A stretch of 64,000 nt of DNA from Campanula takesimana (Eukaryota > Streptophyta > Magnoliopsida > Asterales > Campanulaceae): assembly GCA_026119855.1 (NCBI GenBank), contig JAOWBW010001476.1, positions 124,001 to 188,000 of the forward strand. The letters are read 5' to 3'. The notes beneath the pieces were generated by a model. That model was not told the origin of the DNA. It worked only from the letters and a program-made list of their open reading frames with translations, and did no database searches. Made by a program: the position numbers and the translations under genes. Position 1 is the first letter of the stretch. Every line of letters starts with the position of its first letter. This document shows, one piece after another, positions 47,849 to 58,103 of the stretch.

Positions 47849-50014
47849 TGTCGCGACCCCGGACCCCGCGGGCCCGAGACCGCGAGCTGGACGTCGACTC
47901 TAAAACCAAAACTGTGAAATGCTGAAGTTAAAAATTCCATTTGACACCAAAAGGTGATGAACCAAAGTTTTACAAAACCAAGTTTAAGAAGAACCAAATA
48001 CAACTATCATAAACTTCCACGAGTTTATGCCCAACAAAATACAAATGTACAAATCTTAGTGACGTCATTGTTTGGTACAACTATCCCAAAATGGTTACAC
48101 ATTTACATAATGTAAACCAACCTATAATAACCTTCCCCAAAAGAACGGATCCACACTCGACGTCCTCTTTCTCGTGATCAGCGAGACTAATCCTTAGCAC
48201 CTGGGGGGGGGGGGGTTAAGGAAAAACAAAGATAAAAGAAAAGGGGGTGAGATAAATCTCAATAAGTTACTAATGCAACTACATGACATGCTATGATGCA
48301 ATAAGCAATAATAAATATCACATAGCATGTAGCAATTATCATATGACAGATAGCAGCGGAAATAAACACATAACAAAGGATATAGCCAAGGTTTTCCAAA
48401 CCGGAACATCCAAATAAAGGATCGCTGCGCAGCTTCAATAATCAACCAATTATCATCTTCATAATGGCATGAAAGCCGAAGAGAAAACCCCGGTACCGGA
48501 ACCAATAACAAAGTAATGTGCCACAAGGGGCGGGAGCCATGCCACAAAGTCATGCTCCAAACGTCTCAACCAAGGCCGATCTGAAAGAGGAAAATAAGGG
48601 CAAAACAATGGTCGACACCATAATGGACTTGGCCGGTGCCATCACAATATCTCACATCGCCCGACACAACCACAAATACCAGCTGGACTTTCAATAAATG
48701 CTAAGTAATAAAATACTAGCACGATAAACAACAAAGGATTCCAAAGTAGGGAATCATACCAAGAAGTCACCAAGAAAGTGAAATGAACCAACAACACACA
48801 ATTAAAGTGTTCCAACAATCTTAACAATGATAACACAATTCCCATCACATTTGACCACAAAGGATCCAATTAATTCGAGCACTCTACCAAATTTACCTAC
48901 TCATATCGAAGAGCTTAAAGAGAGCTTTAAAACGGTGATTTATACGCCTAAAACGGAGTTCGGACGAACACGATATGGCCCTCGAAAGATTAGACAAAAA
49001 GAGAAATAAATTTCACAACAGGGGAGAGGGTGCGCGCGCCTCCTATGGGAGGATGCGCGCGCCTCCTGGTATCAGAAGGAAAATTTGCGCCAAGGTATAG
49101 GAGGGTGCGCGCGCTTCATAATAAGGGGTGCGTGCGCCTCTTAAGGACAAAAGGTCTTGATTCAAGGATGGCCTAAGGGTGCGCGCGCCTCCCGGCCCGG
49201 AAAGGCAAATTCCGGCCAAATTTCTGGGTATCCTCCATTAACAACCCCAAATCCAATACACACCAAATCTTTACCATTTCTAACACTACCAAGAAGGGAA
49301 CTAAGGTACCTACACCATTTTGAGCCAAAATAACTTCAACAACATCATCTAAGGACCTCACTCAAGGGTGATTCAAATACCAAAATTTCACAAAATGAAC
49401 AAAATGCAAATCACTCCCAAATCAACCCAAGATGCAATAAATGGCATTCATAACATCAAATAAACATGGAGTAGCATTTCTAGCATAAAATAGGGGGGAA
49501 AAGCAACTTACCCGGATTTCTCAAAGTTGATGGATTTCAATTATTTTTGGCTTCCAACGATCCTATCGACGATCTAAACAACGTTCACGTTTTAAGAAAT
49601 GAGAGAAGATGAGAGGAAGAAGAAGTAAATGAAGAGAGAAGAAAGAGGAAGAAAACTTACCAAACAAGGAGGAGAGAGAGAGAGTTTCCAGGGAGAGGAG
49701 GATGGGAGGTGGAGTGTATGAGGGAGAAGGGGAGGAGTAGGGAGGGAGTAGCGAAATAATTCAAAATGTTACACTTAGGCCCCCTCTCTCACACTACACA
49801 CAAATACTACACTCCCTACTAACAATTAAGACCCAACAATACCACACTAACCCAAATGACCCAAAGAAAACGCTAGGCATAATTATTATAACACATAAAA
49901 TGCACACATAAATATTTAAATAAATAATAATTTAAATAATTAAATAAGCAAATAATCAAATAAAAAAATCATTTAATTACTAATAAAATAGAGCCTATAT
50001 TTCGGGTCGTGACA
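47849..50014 (-). repeat. G2 5' LTR
   Basis: 2166 bp. It lacks one GC-rich cassette unit present in the 3' LTR (near 49183 versus 45375-45405). Confidence 0.95.
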
Positions 50015-52100
50015 TACCCTGCCAATGATGATGCTATTCCTCTCAGGGTGCCTAACTACTAAAGGGTTCCTCCTCCTGATTTCGGTACTAAAGAAACCTC
50101 CAGCAAGGGTCCGTATAAACTGTCACCAGAATTGATGGGTAGTTACTTGTCCTCTACCAAGTTGCCACCGCCTTCACTACCGTTGAGCATAGGTTCCGCC
50201 ATACCTACAATCTCCACTTCTCCTCTCGCTACTCAAGCCTATGGTAGCACAAATTTCTCCAATCACCCTCTAGTGGTTGCCATGCAAGAATAGATTCGCA
50301 AGTTATCCGACACGGTTTCCAAGCAATCCGCTCCAATAGTCAAGACTATTGACCCGAGTAATGTGGGTGCTCTGCCTAGAGACTTCAAGATGCCGAAGGT
50401 TTCTACATTCCATGGTATTACTTGTCCCAAGACTCATCTCGACACCTATGTACTAGCCATGAGAGCCCGCGACTGTACCAATGATCAAATGGCCCGAGTC
50501 TTTCACACCACGTTGGATGGAATCGCTCTCTGTTGGTTCCTGAGTTTGGATCCCTCCGAACGAGAGACATGGGAACAAATCACCACTACTTTCTGTGAGA
50601 AGTATCAGTCAAACCTAGATTGGCATGTCAACCATACTGATTTAGAGAACACCATGCAGAGGACCAGCGAGCCTATTTATGACTTCTACAAGAGGTGGAA
50701 CCACAAGCTAGCAGAAGTATAATACCCTCCTAAGGCAAAGGAACAAAATTAAATTTTCTACAAATGCTTGTTGCCCGAGCTTAGGGTTGCGATTGGTAAT
50801 GGTTACTTCCCCGATCTGTGGGAAATGGTCTACGTTGGGGTCAGACATGAAGCCGGCATTACCGATGTTGTTAAAGAAATTTTCAAAAGTGGAAACTCCT
50901 CCTTCCGCTACAAAGCTCGACCAAATGCCGCTCCTAAAGCTAAAGAAGCGGCCGGTCAAGTGAGTATGGTTCAAAGCAACTCTGCCTTTGATGTTCAAGC
51001 AGTGACAAGAAGCTTTCCCCAAAAGGAAGATCACTTCGACGACTTCGGCATGCCTACTATCAAAGTCTTTGAGGTATTAATAAAGAAGGGTTTAATCAAA
51101 CCACTTGAGAACTATGAACCATTCAACAAGTCGGTCAATATTGATGCAACTAAGTTCTTCAAGTATCACAAGTACATGGGCCATACAACCGATAATTGTG
51201 TCCAACTCAAGTGAGCCATACAAAAGCTCATAGCCGAAGGGAGATGAGAAGCCTAAAGGCCCGAACACCATATCAAACCCGCTCCCAAAGAATGGTGGTG
51301 TAAACATGGTCGAAGTCATCGGAGGCGAAATTGGCATGCTCGAGATGATAGATGCCTTTGCCAAACTGGGGCTTGACATAAATTCTCTATTCGGAGGACT
51401 CGTCAAGATTGGATTGATAGCTCCTAGAGAACACGGATTTCAATGGCCTAAACATGGGTGCGACATGTCTAAGTTTTGCTACTATTATAAAGTGTCCGGT
51501 CACACCAACAACGAGTGCTTCACCATCAAGCAAATCGTCCAGAAAATCATCAAGGATAATGTTATCGCCGACCCAAGAAAGATTATCGCCATGGATGTCA
51601 ATATGGTAGCAATTGATCAAATCACAATGCTAGAACTCGAGGAATGCGTCGATCAATTAAAGATATCAATGAAGAAATTTCTCCGTGACCTTGTGAACAA
51701 GGGGATCCTCAGACAACTCAAGGGTTACTCTACGCACATGGGCAGCAATGTATGGAAATACTGTCACTATCATCAAGCCACCGGACATAGAACGAGAGAG
51801 TGCTTCACCCTAAAGAAGGAAATCTTGAAGCTCATCCATGACGGCTCACTCGAAGATCATAGACTTTCCTTAGACAAAAATAGTTTAGCAATAAACCTTG
51901 GTGATCTAGCCGAACCTATTATAACAGACTCCGAGTTTTATAGTGATGATGAGATAGGCTGTACTTCAAAGTTCATTAATGATAGTCATTCTTCTTGTTA
52001 TATGCTGTCATTTGATGAACTATCTTTAGAAGCCTCTCTCCTAGGAGATTGTGACTCATGCCCACTCGAATCTCCACCCAAACTCCACCGCTATCTATAG
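50015..52100 (+). pseudogene. gag: Tat-E3 gag, main part with three knuckle modules
   Basis: Contains the retrotransposon gag domain (LPRDFKMPKVSTFHGITCPK, YVLAMRARD, ALCWFLSL, TTTFCEKYQ, YDFYKRWNHKLAE; 50363-50722). Three repeats of a helix, a C-x2-H-x4-H-x4-C-type knuckle and another helix (LKKEILKLIHDG) follow. The knuckles are at 51158-51199 (first Cys is Phe), 51477-51518 (first His is Tyr) and 51762-51803 (all four ligands). Stops at 50060-50062, 50291-50293, 50720-50722, about 50750, about 51213 and about 51245 break it. The predicted role is the capsid of the Tat element. Confidence 0.88.
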
Positions 52101-52126
52101 CCGAAATCTTCGCATAATCCACTAAA

Positions 52127-52366
52127 ATGCCACAGTTTCCATACGACATGCGAACGGAAATCAACCTACTCACAAGGTCCGGACAGATCTATCAGTCAGA
52201 TCCTAAGGGTACAAAGAAGGTCTTCAATAAAGAGTTAGATCCTGAGAAAGAGGATCCCATCCTCACACATCTTAAGCAAACCCAAGCTCACATCTCTCTA
52301 TGGTCTCTACTCACTTCGTCTCTAGCTCACCGACAGATGCTTGAGAAGAACTTGGCCGCTACTATG
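52127..52366 (+). pseudogene. pol: Tat-E3 pol start upstream of protease
   Basis: After a stop and frame change the frame gives INLLTRSGQIYQSDP, then KEDPILTHLKQTQAHISLWS and LLTSSLAHRQMLEK. This is the conserved block that precedes protease in Tat/Ogre polyproteins. It ends abruptly at 52366, where an LTR of the Tat-E2 family begins. No protease, RT or integrase follows. Confidence 0.8.
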
Positions 52367-53340
52367 TGTAGATACCCCGGGGGAACCACGGCTTGGCTAG
52401 AGCGCGTGAATTATCCTAGGATGTCTAACTTGTTTTTTAGATTGTTTAGAGTCGCCACCTATGTTTTGAGGAACATAAGAAAAACCTATTGATAATAGCC
52501 TAAGTTTGATTACGAAAACAGAGATTCCTTGTTTTGAGGTTCGGGGGTTAGATTACGAGATGGGAAGTACCGAAACACCCATCTCGCCCAACTAGAGTTG
52601 GTCTTGCTTGATCAAAATCTACATGAATGGTAAACGTTCTTCTTCTTCTTCTTTAAATCATAAAAAGGGGTTGTAAAATAGAGTTTGGAATGTAGGAGAT
52701 AACTCTTTAACCGACCTCAACGAGATGAGGTGATCATTAGAGTCATGTCCAAAATGATTTGGGTGATTGCACTTTGATAAAACAAAAGAAAGAGAAAAGA
52801 GATGAAGTTAAGAAGAGGAAAGAAATAACTTTACCTAGACTTCAAGAGACTTCAAACACTTCTTGATGAGTTCTTTGGAGAAATCCTTTGGAAAATGCTT
52901 TGTAAGTGTGAAATTTTAGTGTCTTATTGGGAATGTAAGATTGAGAGCCCAATGTCCTTGAAAATGGAGGTAAAGGGGGGTTTTTATAGGTGAAAGAGGG
53001 ATGTTTTTGGTGCCAAAACTCAGTCACCAAGAAATCCTTCATGGGCAAAATCCTGTAAATTGAGCAAGGTAGAGAATCCTGGCCAGAAATCTGTAACTGA
53101 TGCCCAGAGGCGCGCGCTTCCTGCTTTGGGGGCGGGAGGCGCGTGCGCCTGGCTCCTCCTATCGGAGGCGCGCGACTCAGAGAAGGCAATTTTGACAGAA
53201 TTCATGCATGCTTTTCTTTATCCACTTGCATGTATATTTGCCGTCCCCAAAATAATCAACAAATCCAAAAATTAAATAATCACAAACGATTAATTTAAAT
53301 TCAAAAAAGTCTCAAAAGTAATACAACAAGTATGAAATAA
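52367..53340 (-). mobile_element. Tat-E2-family LTR fragment inside Tat-E3
   Basis: Starts TGTAGATACCCCGGG like 8446 and shares GAGTCGCCACCTATGTTTT and TTCGGGGGTTAGA. Minus TATA-like box at 52981-52988 and GC-rich cassette GAGGCGCGCGCTTCC at 53107-53180. No matching end (GTCTACA) is found, so the right limit near 53340 is approximate. It is present in the E3 copy as transposed, or inserted later with loss of one end. Confidence 0.7.
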
Positions 53341-54149
53341 AAGACACAAAAATACCCAAAAGCGCTAATAGTGAGATCGTTACCTCCTTCGTCTCCATCA
53401 AGTTCCCACTGGACCAATGCTTGTTTGGACCGCGTACAAGTCAAAGTGCTGTCCCATGGTGAAGTGCCATTCATCGGGACAGAAGTTGCGAGAAGCCATC
53501 CTCGCCCGTAGTTGATGTTACCCCTCTTGTTGAGGTGGGTTCACTCCTTCGAACTGCTTGAATTGAGGTCCCGCGCCTCCACCTTGTTCAAACTGCTGTC
53601 CCGCACCCACACCGTGCTCATATGGTTGATCCACGCCAAAAATAAAGTTGAAATCCATAACAATAATGTCAAAATCTCTCAAAAATCCCTCTTTTTCCCT
53701 CTATGCTCGACAAGAAGAAGAAGAAAAGTGAGGAAGAAAGAGACAGCCGGTGGCTGTTTGTAGGGTCTGTCCAGCGAAAAGAACTGCTGCGCGGCCAGTC
53801 CTCCCGGGTGATGTGGCGTGCCCTCAGCCCACAATCTCGCGCGCTCACCAGCGATCCCCGTCGACAAAGCTCAGCCAATTAAAAAGACTGGCCACGCGGC
53901 CAGTTACTCCCCCAGGTGCCAGATTTTACAATCTCCCCCCTCAGCTTATTTTTAATCCAAAATTTAACCAAATTGGTCCGGAAGACCCTGTAAATTTCCA
54001 AAAAAAATAATGAATTGTCTGGGAAGGCTTAATAATGTCCAAATTAAATAACTTAATCAGTTCTCGAGGATTTTGAGTCCCAGCAGAATTAGAAGCGTTA
54101 TTTAGGTAGTTTGCGCGTCCGTGGCACGTACGTCCCGATAAATCGTTCA
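53341..54149 (-). other. Unclassified minus-strand segment with small ORF
   Basis: A 46-codon minus-strand ORF (53658-53518) starts MDFNFIFGVDQPYEHG and continues Gly/Gln-rich. I do not recognise it. To its right lie ACTGGCCGCG-type GC-rich motifs (53785-53905). A purine tract GCTGAGGGGGGAGAT on the minus strand (about 53932-53946) is followed by TGTAAAATCTGG, which could be the start of a minus-strand LTR. This may be the remains of another retroelement. Confidence 0.35.
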
Positions 54150-54545
54150 CATTGCCTTTGCCGATTTACCCGATCCTGAGGATTTTGAAGTAATTCGCGT
54201 GCGACATAAGATGGATTCTTCAATACCATACGTTTTAGTATCTTCGGGCAAATTTGGTTACCTTTTGAGTTTGTGTGCGACGTAAGATGGCTTATTCAAT
54301 ACCATGCAGATACATTTGGTTACCGTTTGATTCATACGTGACGTAAGATGGCTTCTTCAATACCGTGTGTCTCATTTTCTTTGCCGATTTCCCGATCCTG
54401 AGGATTTCGAAGTGATTCGCGTGCGACGTAAGATAACTTCTTCAATACTATGCGTTCCAGTGTCTTCGGACACATTAGGTTACTGTTTGATTCAACCGCG
54501 ACGTAAGATAGCTTCTTCAATACCGTGTGTCTCATATCCCTGCGA
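54150..54545 (+). repeat. Tandem repeat of Tat-E3 3' region
   Basis: Repeats of GCGACGTAAGATGGCTTCTT followed by CAATACCRTG, with a longer unit of about 220 bp that restarts at TTTGCCGATTTCCCGATCC (54157 and about 54380). Confidence 0.85.
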
Positions 54546-54861
54546 TTACGTATGTTTCGTTAGGAATTCAGAATCCATCCCTAGTTTTGTTCTTGATTCT
54601 TGAGTTTCTTCTTGTACCGTGCGTATGGCCTTTATTCTTTTCCCCAAATAGAGTCTATCTGCAAGGAATTTATTGATCACGATGATTTGGTCTTTATAAA
54701 GGGTAGTGTCCATAGGATTGTTATCCCTGGCCGAAGTTCGATGTTTCGTTTCTTTTTCTTTTCTCCCCAGTAGGGTCCGCGTGACTTTATTGCTTACAGA
54801 TATTCATCTATTCCCAGGAAAAGACGATGTCTCATTTCTTTCATTCCTCGCCACTATCGAA

Positions 54862-54894
54862 CTACGATTGGCTTAATTTCGCTTGGATACGTAG
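54862..54894 (+). other. CTACG/CGTAG hairpin, type b (E3)
   Basis: CTACG 54862-54866 and CGTAG 54890-54894 with GGCTTAATT between. The inner stem is weak here. Confidence 0.5.
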
Positions 54895-55025
54895 GTAGCC
54901 TGACCAAGGTTCAGCCACTCGACCAACCTGGTCACTTTCTTTCTCACTCGTCTCTCGATTTGGAACTCATGTTTCAGATCGGTTCCTTTCTTAATCGACG
55001 ACCCTCCTTGCCTTGCAAGAAACGT

Positions 55026-55038
55026 CACCGAGGGGCTC
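55026..55038 (+). other. Tat-E3 polypurine tract
   Basis: CACCGAGGGGCTC directly before the 3' LTR. Confidence 0.85.
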
Positions 55039-56305
55039 TGTTAGTACCCAACCTAAAAATGAGTTATTAGGCGTTCTAGAACTCACAGGGACCTCCCAGG
55101 TATTTACGAGCTGCGCAGGACTTATCCGGAATTTCCTGAAAAGCCCAGATAGGAAGATATCAATGACTGATTGGATGAAGCTATAAAGATAGGCGTTATC
55201 TCAATCCTCTAAGAGTCCAGATTGATCAGAGCCTCGGGAATCGATCCCATCCAAATGGACTGGCCGGGCGGCCACTTGTTCGGCCGGGTGGCCAGTGTGA
55301 CAACGTCAGGTTTTTCTTATAAATTGTGGACCTCAGTTCATTATTGAAAAACACAATTCTCTCCCCCGAGTTCCACAAGCCAAACTGACGGCAGAACTCT
55401 CCCTTCAAGCCTTTCTAGCAATCCCGAAGTTTCGGCGAATCTGCGCGAAAGATTCGACTTCGTTCTTGTAAAGATTGGTGAGAATTTGTCATGTTTTCTT
55501 AGTTTAGATCTGATTTATGCTAGTTTCATCATGTTTATTCATCAATATTCATATTATTCATAACGTGTTCTTCATGTTCTTACTAGAATTCATAATATTC
55601 TCTATAACTAGGGTAGCGATCTTCATGTTTATGTGTTCATTCATACATTTTCATGATGTTCTTGTTATCATGCTAGATCTAAGATTTATTCTACATAATA
55701 TACTAGATCTAGGGTTTTAATCCCTATTATGTGCATATAACATAGCCGATGATGATCTCCAAAATCTAGGAACTACTTCTAAACCCTAAACTTAAGGTAA
55801 ATATTCCCATGATCAGTAACTCTCCAAGGATGAATGTGAGGACTACACATTGATCTTATCAATGGTATAATCATTATTCTAGGATGTGATCATCTTGTAT
55901 GATTCTTTCTCCTCCCCCTTCATTATGCATGATCCCGTTTCTTTTTCTCTATTCCGATTATGTGCGAACTATGCTGACCTAAGCTTCTCAAACGAGGGGA
56001 ACGTAGGCAATCTTCGGATCCGGTCTCAATCACTAACACACTACTAATACATTCATCATGATAGAAAGTCCGATTTCTCGGGCGATAGGAGTGATTACTT
56101 GATATTCTTCTCTTGTCGTAACTTGACCCCCGAACCCTCTCTGTTAGCTTTTCTCAATGTTTTAGCTCAATAAAAACAACGTGGCGACTCTTAATAAGTT
56201 AAATGCCAACTTGAATATCCTAATCCCATAGAAAAGATAAAATAAAGATAAATAAAATAAAGACTTCCCGTGCGTCGCCCGCATCGTCGGAAAGGGGTAT
56301 TCACA
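55039..56305 (+). repeat. Tat-E3 3' LTR
   Basis: 1267 bp, the same length as the 5' LTR, with few differences. Confidence 0.95.
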
Positions 56306-57217
56306 GTCTCACAAATATTATTACTTTCCATCTTCTTGAGGTGTTCTTGAGGAAAAGCAATAAAAATTCTTACAGAATTATTTTCAGCCCTTGTTTCTTT
56401 CATCATGGCAAGACTAAGTTTCCTTCTTCTCTAAATCTTTATATTTCTATTCTTATATCTTGTATATTTTGTTAATCAAATGGCTTGTGAGTAATTCTCC
56501 CTTATTCTTGGGGTTGGAAACTTAGCCTCATTTGTTCATCACTTTAATTCATGCTCATTTTATTTCTCTTCATCTTAAATCAATCTCTTTGTATTATACT
56601 AAAACGCCTACAACCATGATGACATCCATGATTTGTATGAATCCCAGTTAATCAAGAGAAGGACCTAGCAGTGAATCTCGATTAACGGAACCATACAAAG
56701 TGACTGGGTTTCTATTAATCACGAGAGTAGATTAATGGCCTAGGGATGTCCTTGAGTGGAAGTACGTGGATTTTAAATGAACTTAATGGGTTTTACTAAT
56801 GAACGGAACCATCGAGAGAAAGGACGTGTTAGTATTAAAATACGTGTGTTTTAAGCCTTGGTTAAGAAGTTGACACAACATAGCGTACCATTCTTGTTTT
56901 AAAATGAGTCTTCAAATCTAAAGAGCATGATTATTTTATGAACACATGATTGTTTGAGTCCCAATCCCAGGAAGTATTTCTTCATAAAAGTTTTCATCCA
57001 AAGTTAGAGTATTTTGCAATATATTTCTAGTTTAGTGACAAAACAATTTAACCCCCAATCATTTTATTTTTACTATTCTTTCATTAAAGCAAACATTTTC
57101 TAAAGTAACCTTGTCCTTGTGGGATCGACCCGCATTTGCCATATTCTATACTATTTCTACACCGTGCACTTGCGGTAATTTATAAACTAAGCCTATCGCT
57201 TTAGGCCTAACAATGTT

Positions 57218-57274
57218 GCTTCGTCCTTGGAAAATGAAATTGATCTTGTGCACTTTTTTGATTGAGGGGGGGGG

Positions 57275-57352
<78 letters not shown>

Positions 57353-57719
57353 TGTGTGCTCTAACTTTTGCCTAAGTTATTTTGAAGATTCAACCTAGCG
57401 AGCTCTTTTTTTTTTTTAAATCCCCCTTTGAAACATTGCTTGATTTTTCTCCATGGTTGTAGGTTCACCTTGCTTTGGCGCTTGATGTCTTGGCTTCGTC
57501 TTCTTGATGTTTAGCCCCTAGGCGTTCAAGTGATAGCCTTCGTTCTAAAACTTGTTTAGACATCTTTTCATCATTTTGCCAAGAATTAGATTTAACAACT
57601 TGGAAGAGTGTATAAGGACAAGAACGACTTTTATTGGATGACTCAAAATTTAACATGGAACAAGAGAAAACATTAATGCACACTTAAGATGACTTTGACC
57701 TTTTTTTTTAATCCTATTT
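57218..57719 (-). other. Tat-E2 interior segment downstream of gag
   Basis: Non-coding Tat-E2 sequence between the solo LTR and the gag relic. It includes the ATT microsatellite and one TAGCCCCTAGG phrase at about 57514. Confidence 0.6.
57276..57352. repeat. (ATT)n microsatellite
   Basis: About 25 TTA units after a run of ten G. The length is likely to vary between individuals. Confidence 0.97.
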
Positions 57720-57976
57720 CGAGGTAGAGAAAGAGAAACGGGGATTGTTGTTGTCGTCCTTGTCGTTGTGGTTCTCCTTGTGGCATGATCTCTTGTTGAA
57801 GCCCCATTTCAAAACCAAGCCTCTTCTTTGATGAGTTCTTGCATGTTGTCACTCTCTAATTGTTGCTCTTCACCCACAGTAAATTCACCATTGTCGATCA
57901 AATTTTAGATGATGTTACGGAGGACAAAGCATTCCTCGGTAAGATGGCTACTATGTTGGTGGTAGTTGCACCATTC
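57720..57976 (-). pseudogene. gag: Tat-E2 gag relic
   Basis: The minus-strand frame from 57976 reads WCNYHQHSSHLTEECFVLRN, a C-x2-H-x4-H-x4-C knuckle with all four ligands, then a stop and NLIDNGEFTVGEEQQLESDN. It is the same module as in Tat-E3 gag (knuckle followed by a helix ending LIDNG). The upstream part of gag is cut off by the copia LTR at 57977. It shows Tat-E2 once coded for gag on the minus strand. Confidence 0.8.
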
Positions 57977-58103
57977 TGTTGGTGTTGGTGCCCTAGGCAC
58001 GTTTCTTAAACGTTGTATAAGTTATCATTTTATTCATAATGATAAAGAGATATTAAGGTTATTATTATTGCTCATGTTTGCTTATAATAATCTCCGTCCC
58101 TAG
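57977..58103 (+). mobile_element. Start of a plus-strand copia LTR, split by Copia-2
   Basis: 127 bp matching, in inverted orientation, the end of the Copia-2 LTR (about 59410-59537). Both share GCCTAGGCACGTTT-like, TCATTTATTCAT-like and TAATAATCTCCGTCCCTAG sequences. It begins TGTTGGTG after Tat-E2 gag. The simplest reading is a related copia in opposite orientation, hit by Copia-2 at 58103/58104. Confidence 0.6.

Larger units (their letters stand above)
44045..50014 (-). mobile_element. G2: internally deleted Tekay-type chromovirus
   Basis: 5970 bp, TSD taccc (44040-44044 and 50015-50019). The LTRs are 2185 and 2166 bp. The 1.6-kb interior keeps the primer site, a gag fused to the end of integrase, the integrase C-terminus with chromodomain, and the purine tract. 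Protease, RT, RNase H and most of integrase are deleted. Confidence 0.94.
41427..56305 (+). mobile_element. Tat-E3: Tat/Ogre-type element with gag, no pol enzymes
   Basis: 14.9 kb, perfect TSD gtctc (41422-41426 and 56306-56310). Both LTRs are 1267 bp. It has a primer site, leader, gag, a short piece upstream of protease, then an LTR fragment of the Tat-E2 family in place of the pol enzymes, a tandem repeat and a purine tract. G2 is inserted in gag. Near-identical LTRs imply a young insertion, yet gag already has stops. The copied master was therefore probably already defective (inference). Confidence 0.95.
40814..57212 (+). mobile_element. Solo LTR (Ty3/gypsy, lineage unsure) split by Tat-E3
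   Basis: Own sequence 40814-41426 + 56311-57212 (1515 bp), TGATAAACG...TTTAGGCCTAACA, TSD atgtt at 40809-40813 and 57213-57217. It contains a GC-rich repeat of GCCCGGACCC (41083-41272) and TATATAAG at 41352-41359. The ending with GGGATCGACCCGCA and CACTTGCGG is common in plant Ty3/gypsy LTRs; I cannot choose between lineages. Confidence 0.88.
8446..57976 (-). mobile_element. Tat-E2: Ty3/gypsy Tat/Ogre-type element, host of most insertions
   Basis: Own sequence: 3' LTR 8446-8626 + 27533-28578; interior 28579-31931, 40379-40813 and 57218-57976. The orientation comes from the minus-strand purine tract at 28579 and a minus-strand gag relic at 57720-57976. The outer flank 8441-8445 (gttac) is the expected TSD; its partner and the 5' LTR are not in the window. 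Between gag and the 3' LTR no pol domain is visible, only hairpin motifs and a tandem repeat. It is therefore deleted or non-autonomous. Confidence 0.8.

Noticed and set aside
57213..57398. ORF with poly-Leu
   Set aside because: Translation of the (ATT)n microsatellite.
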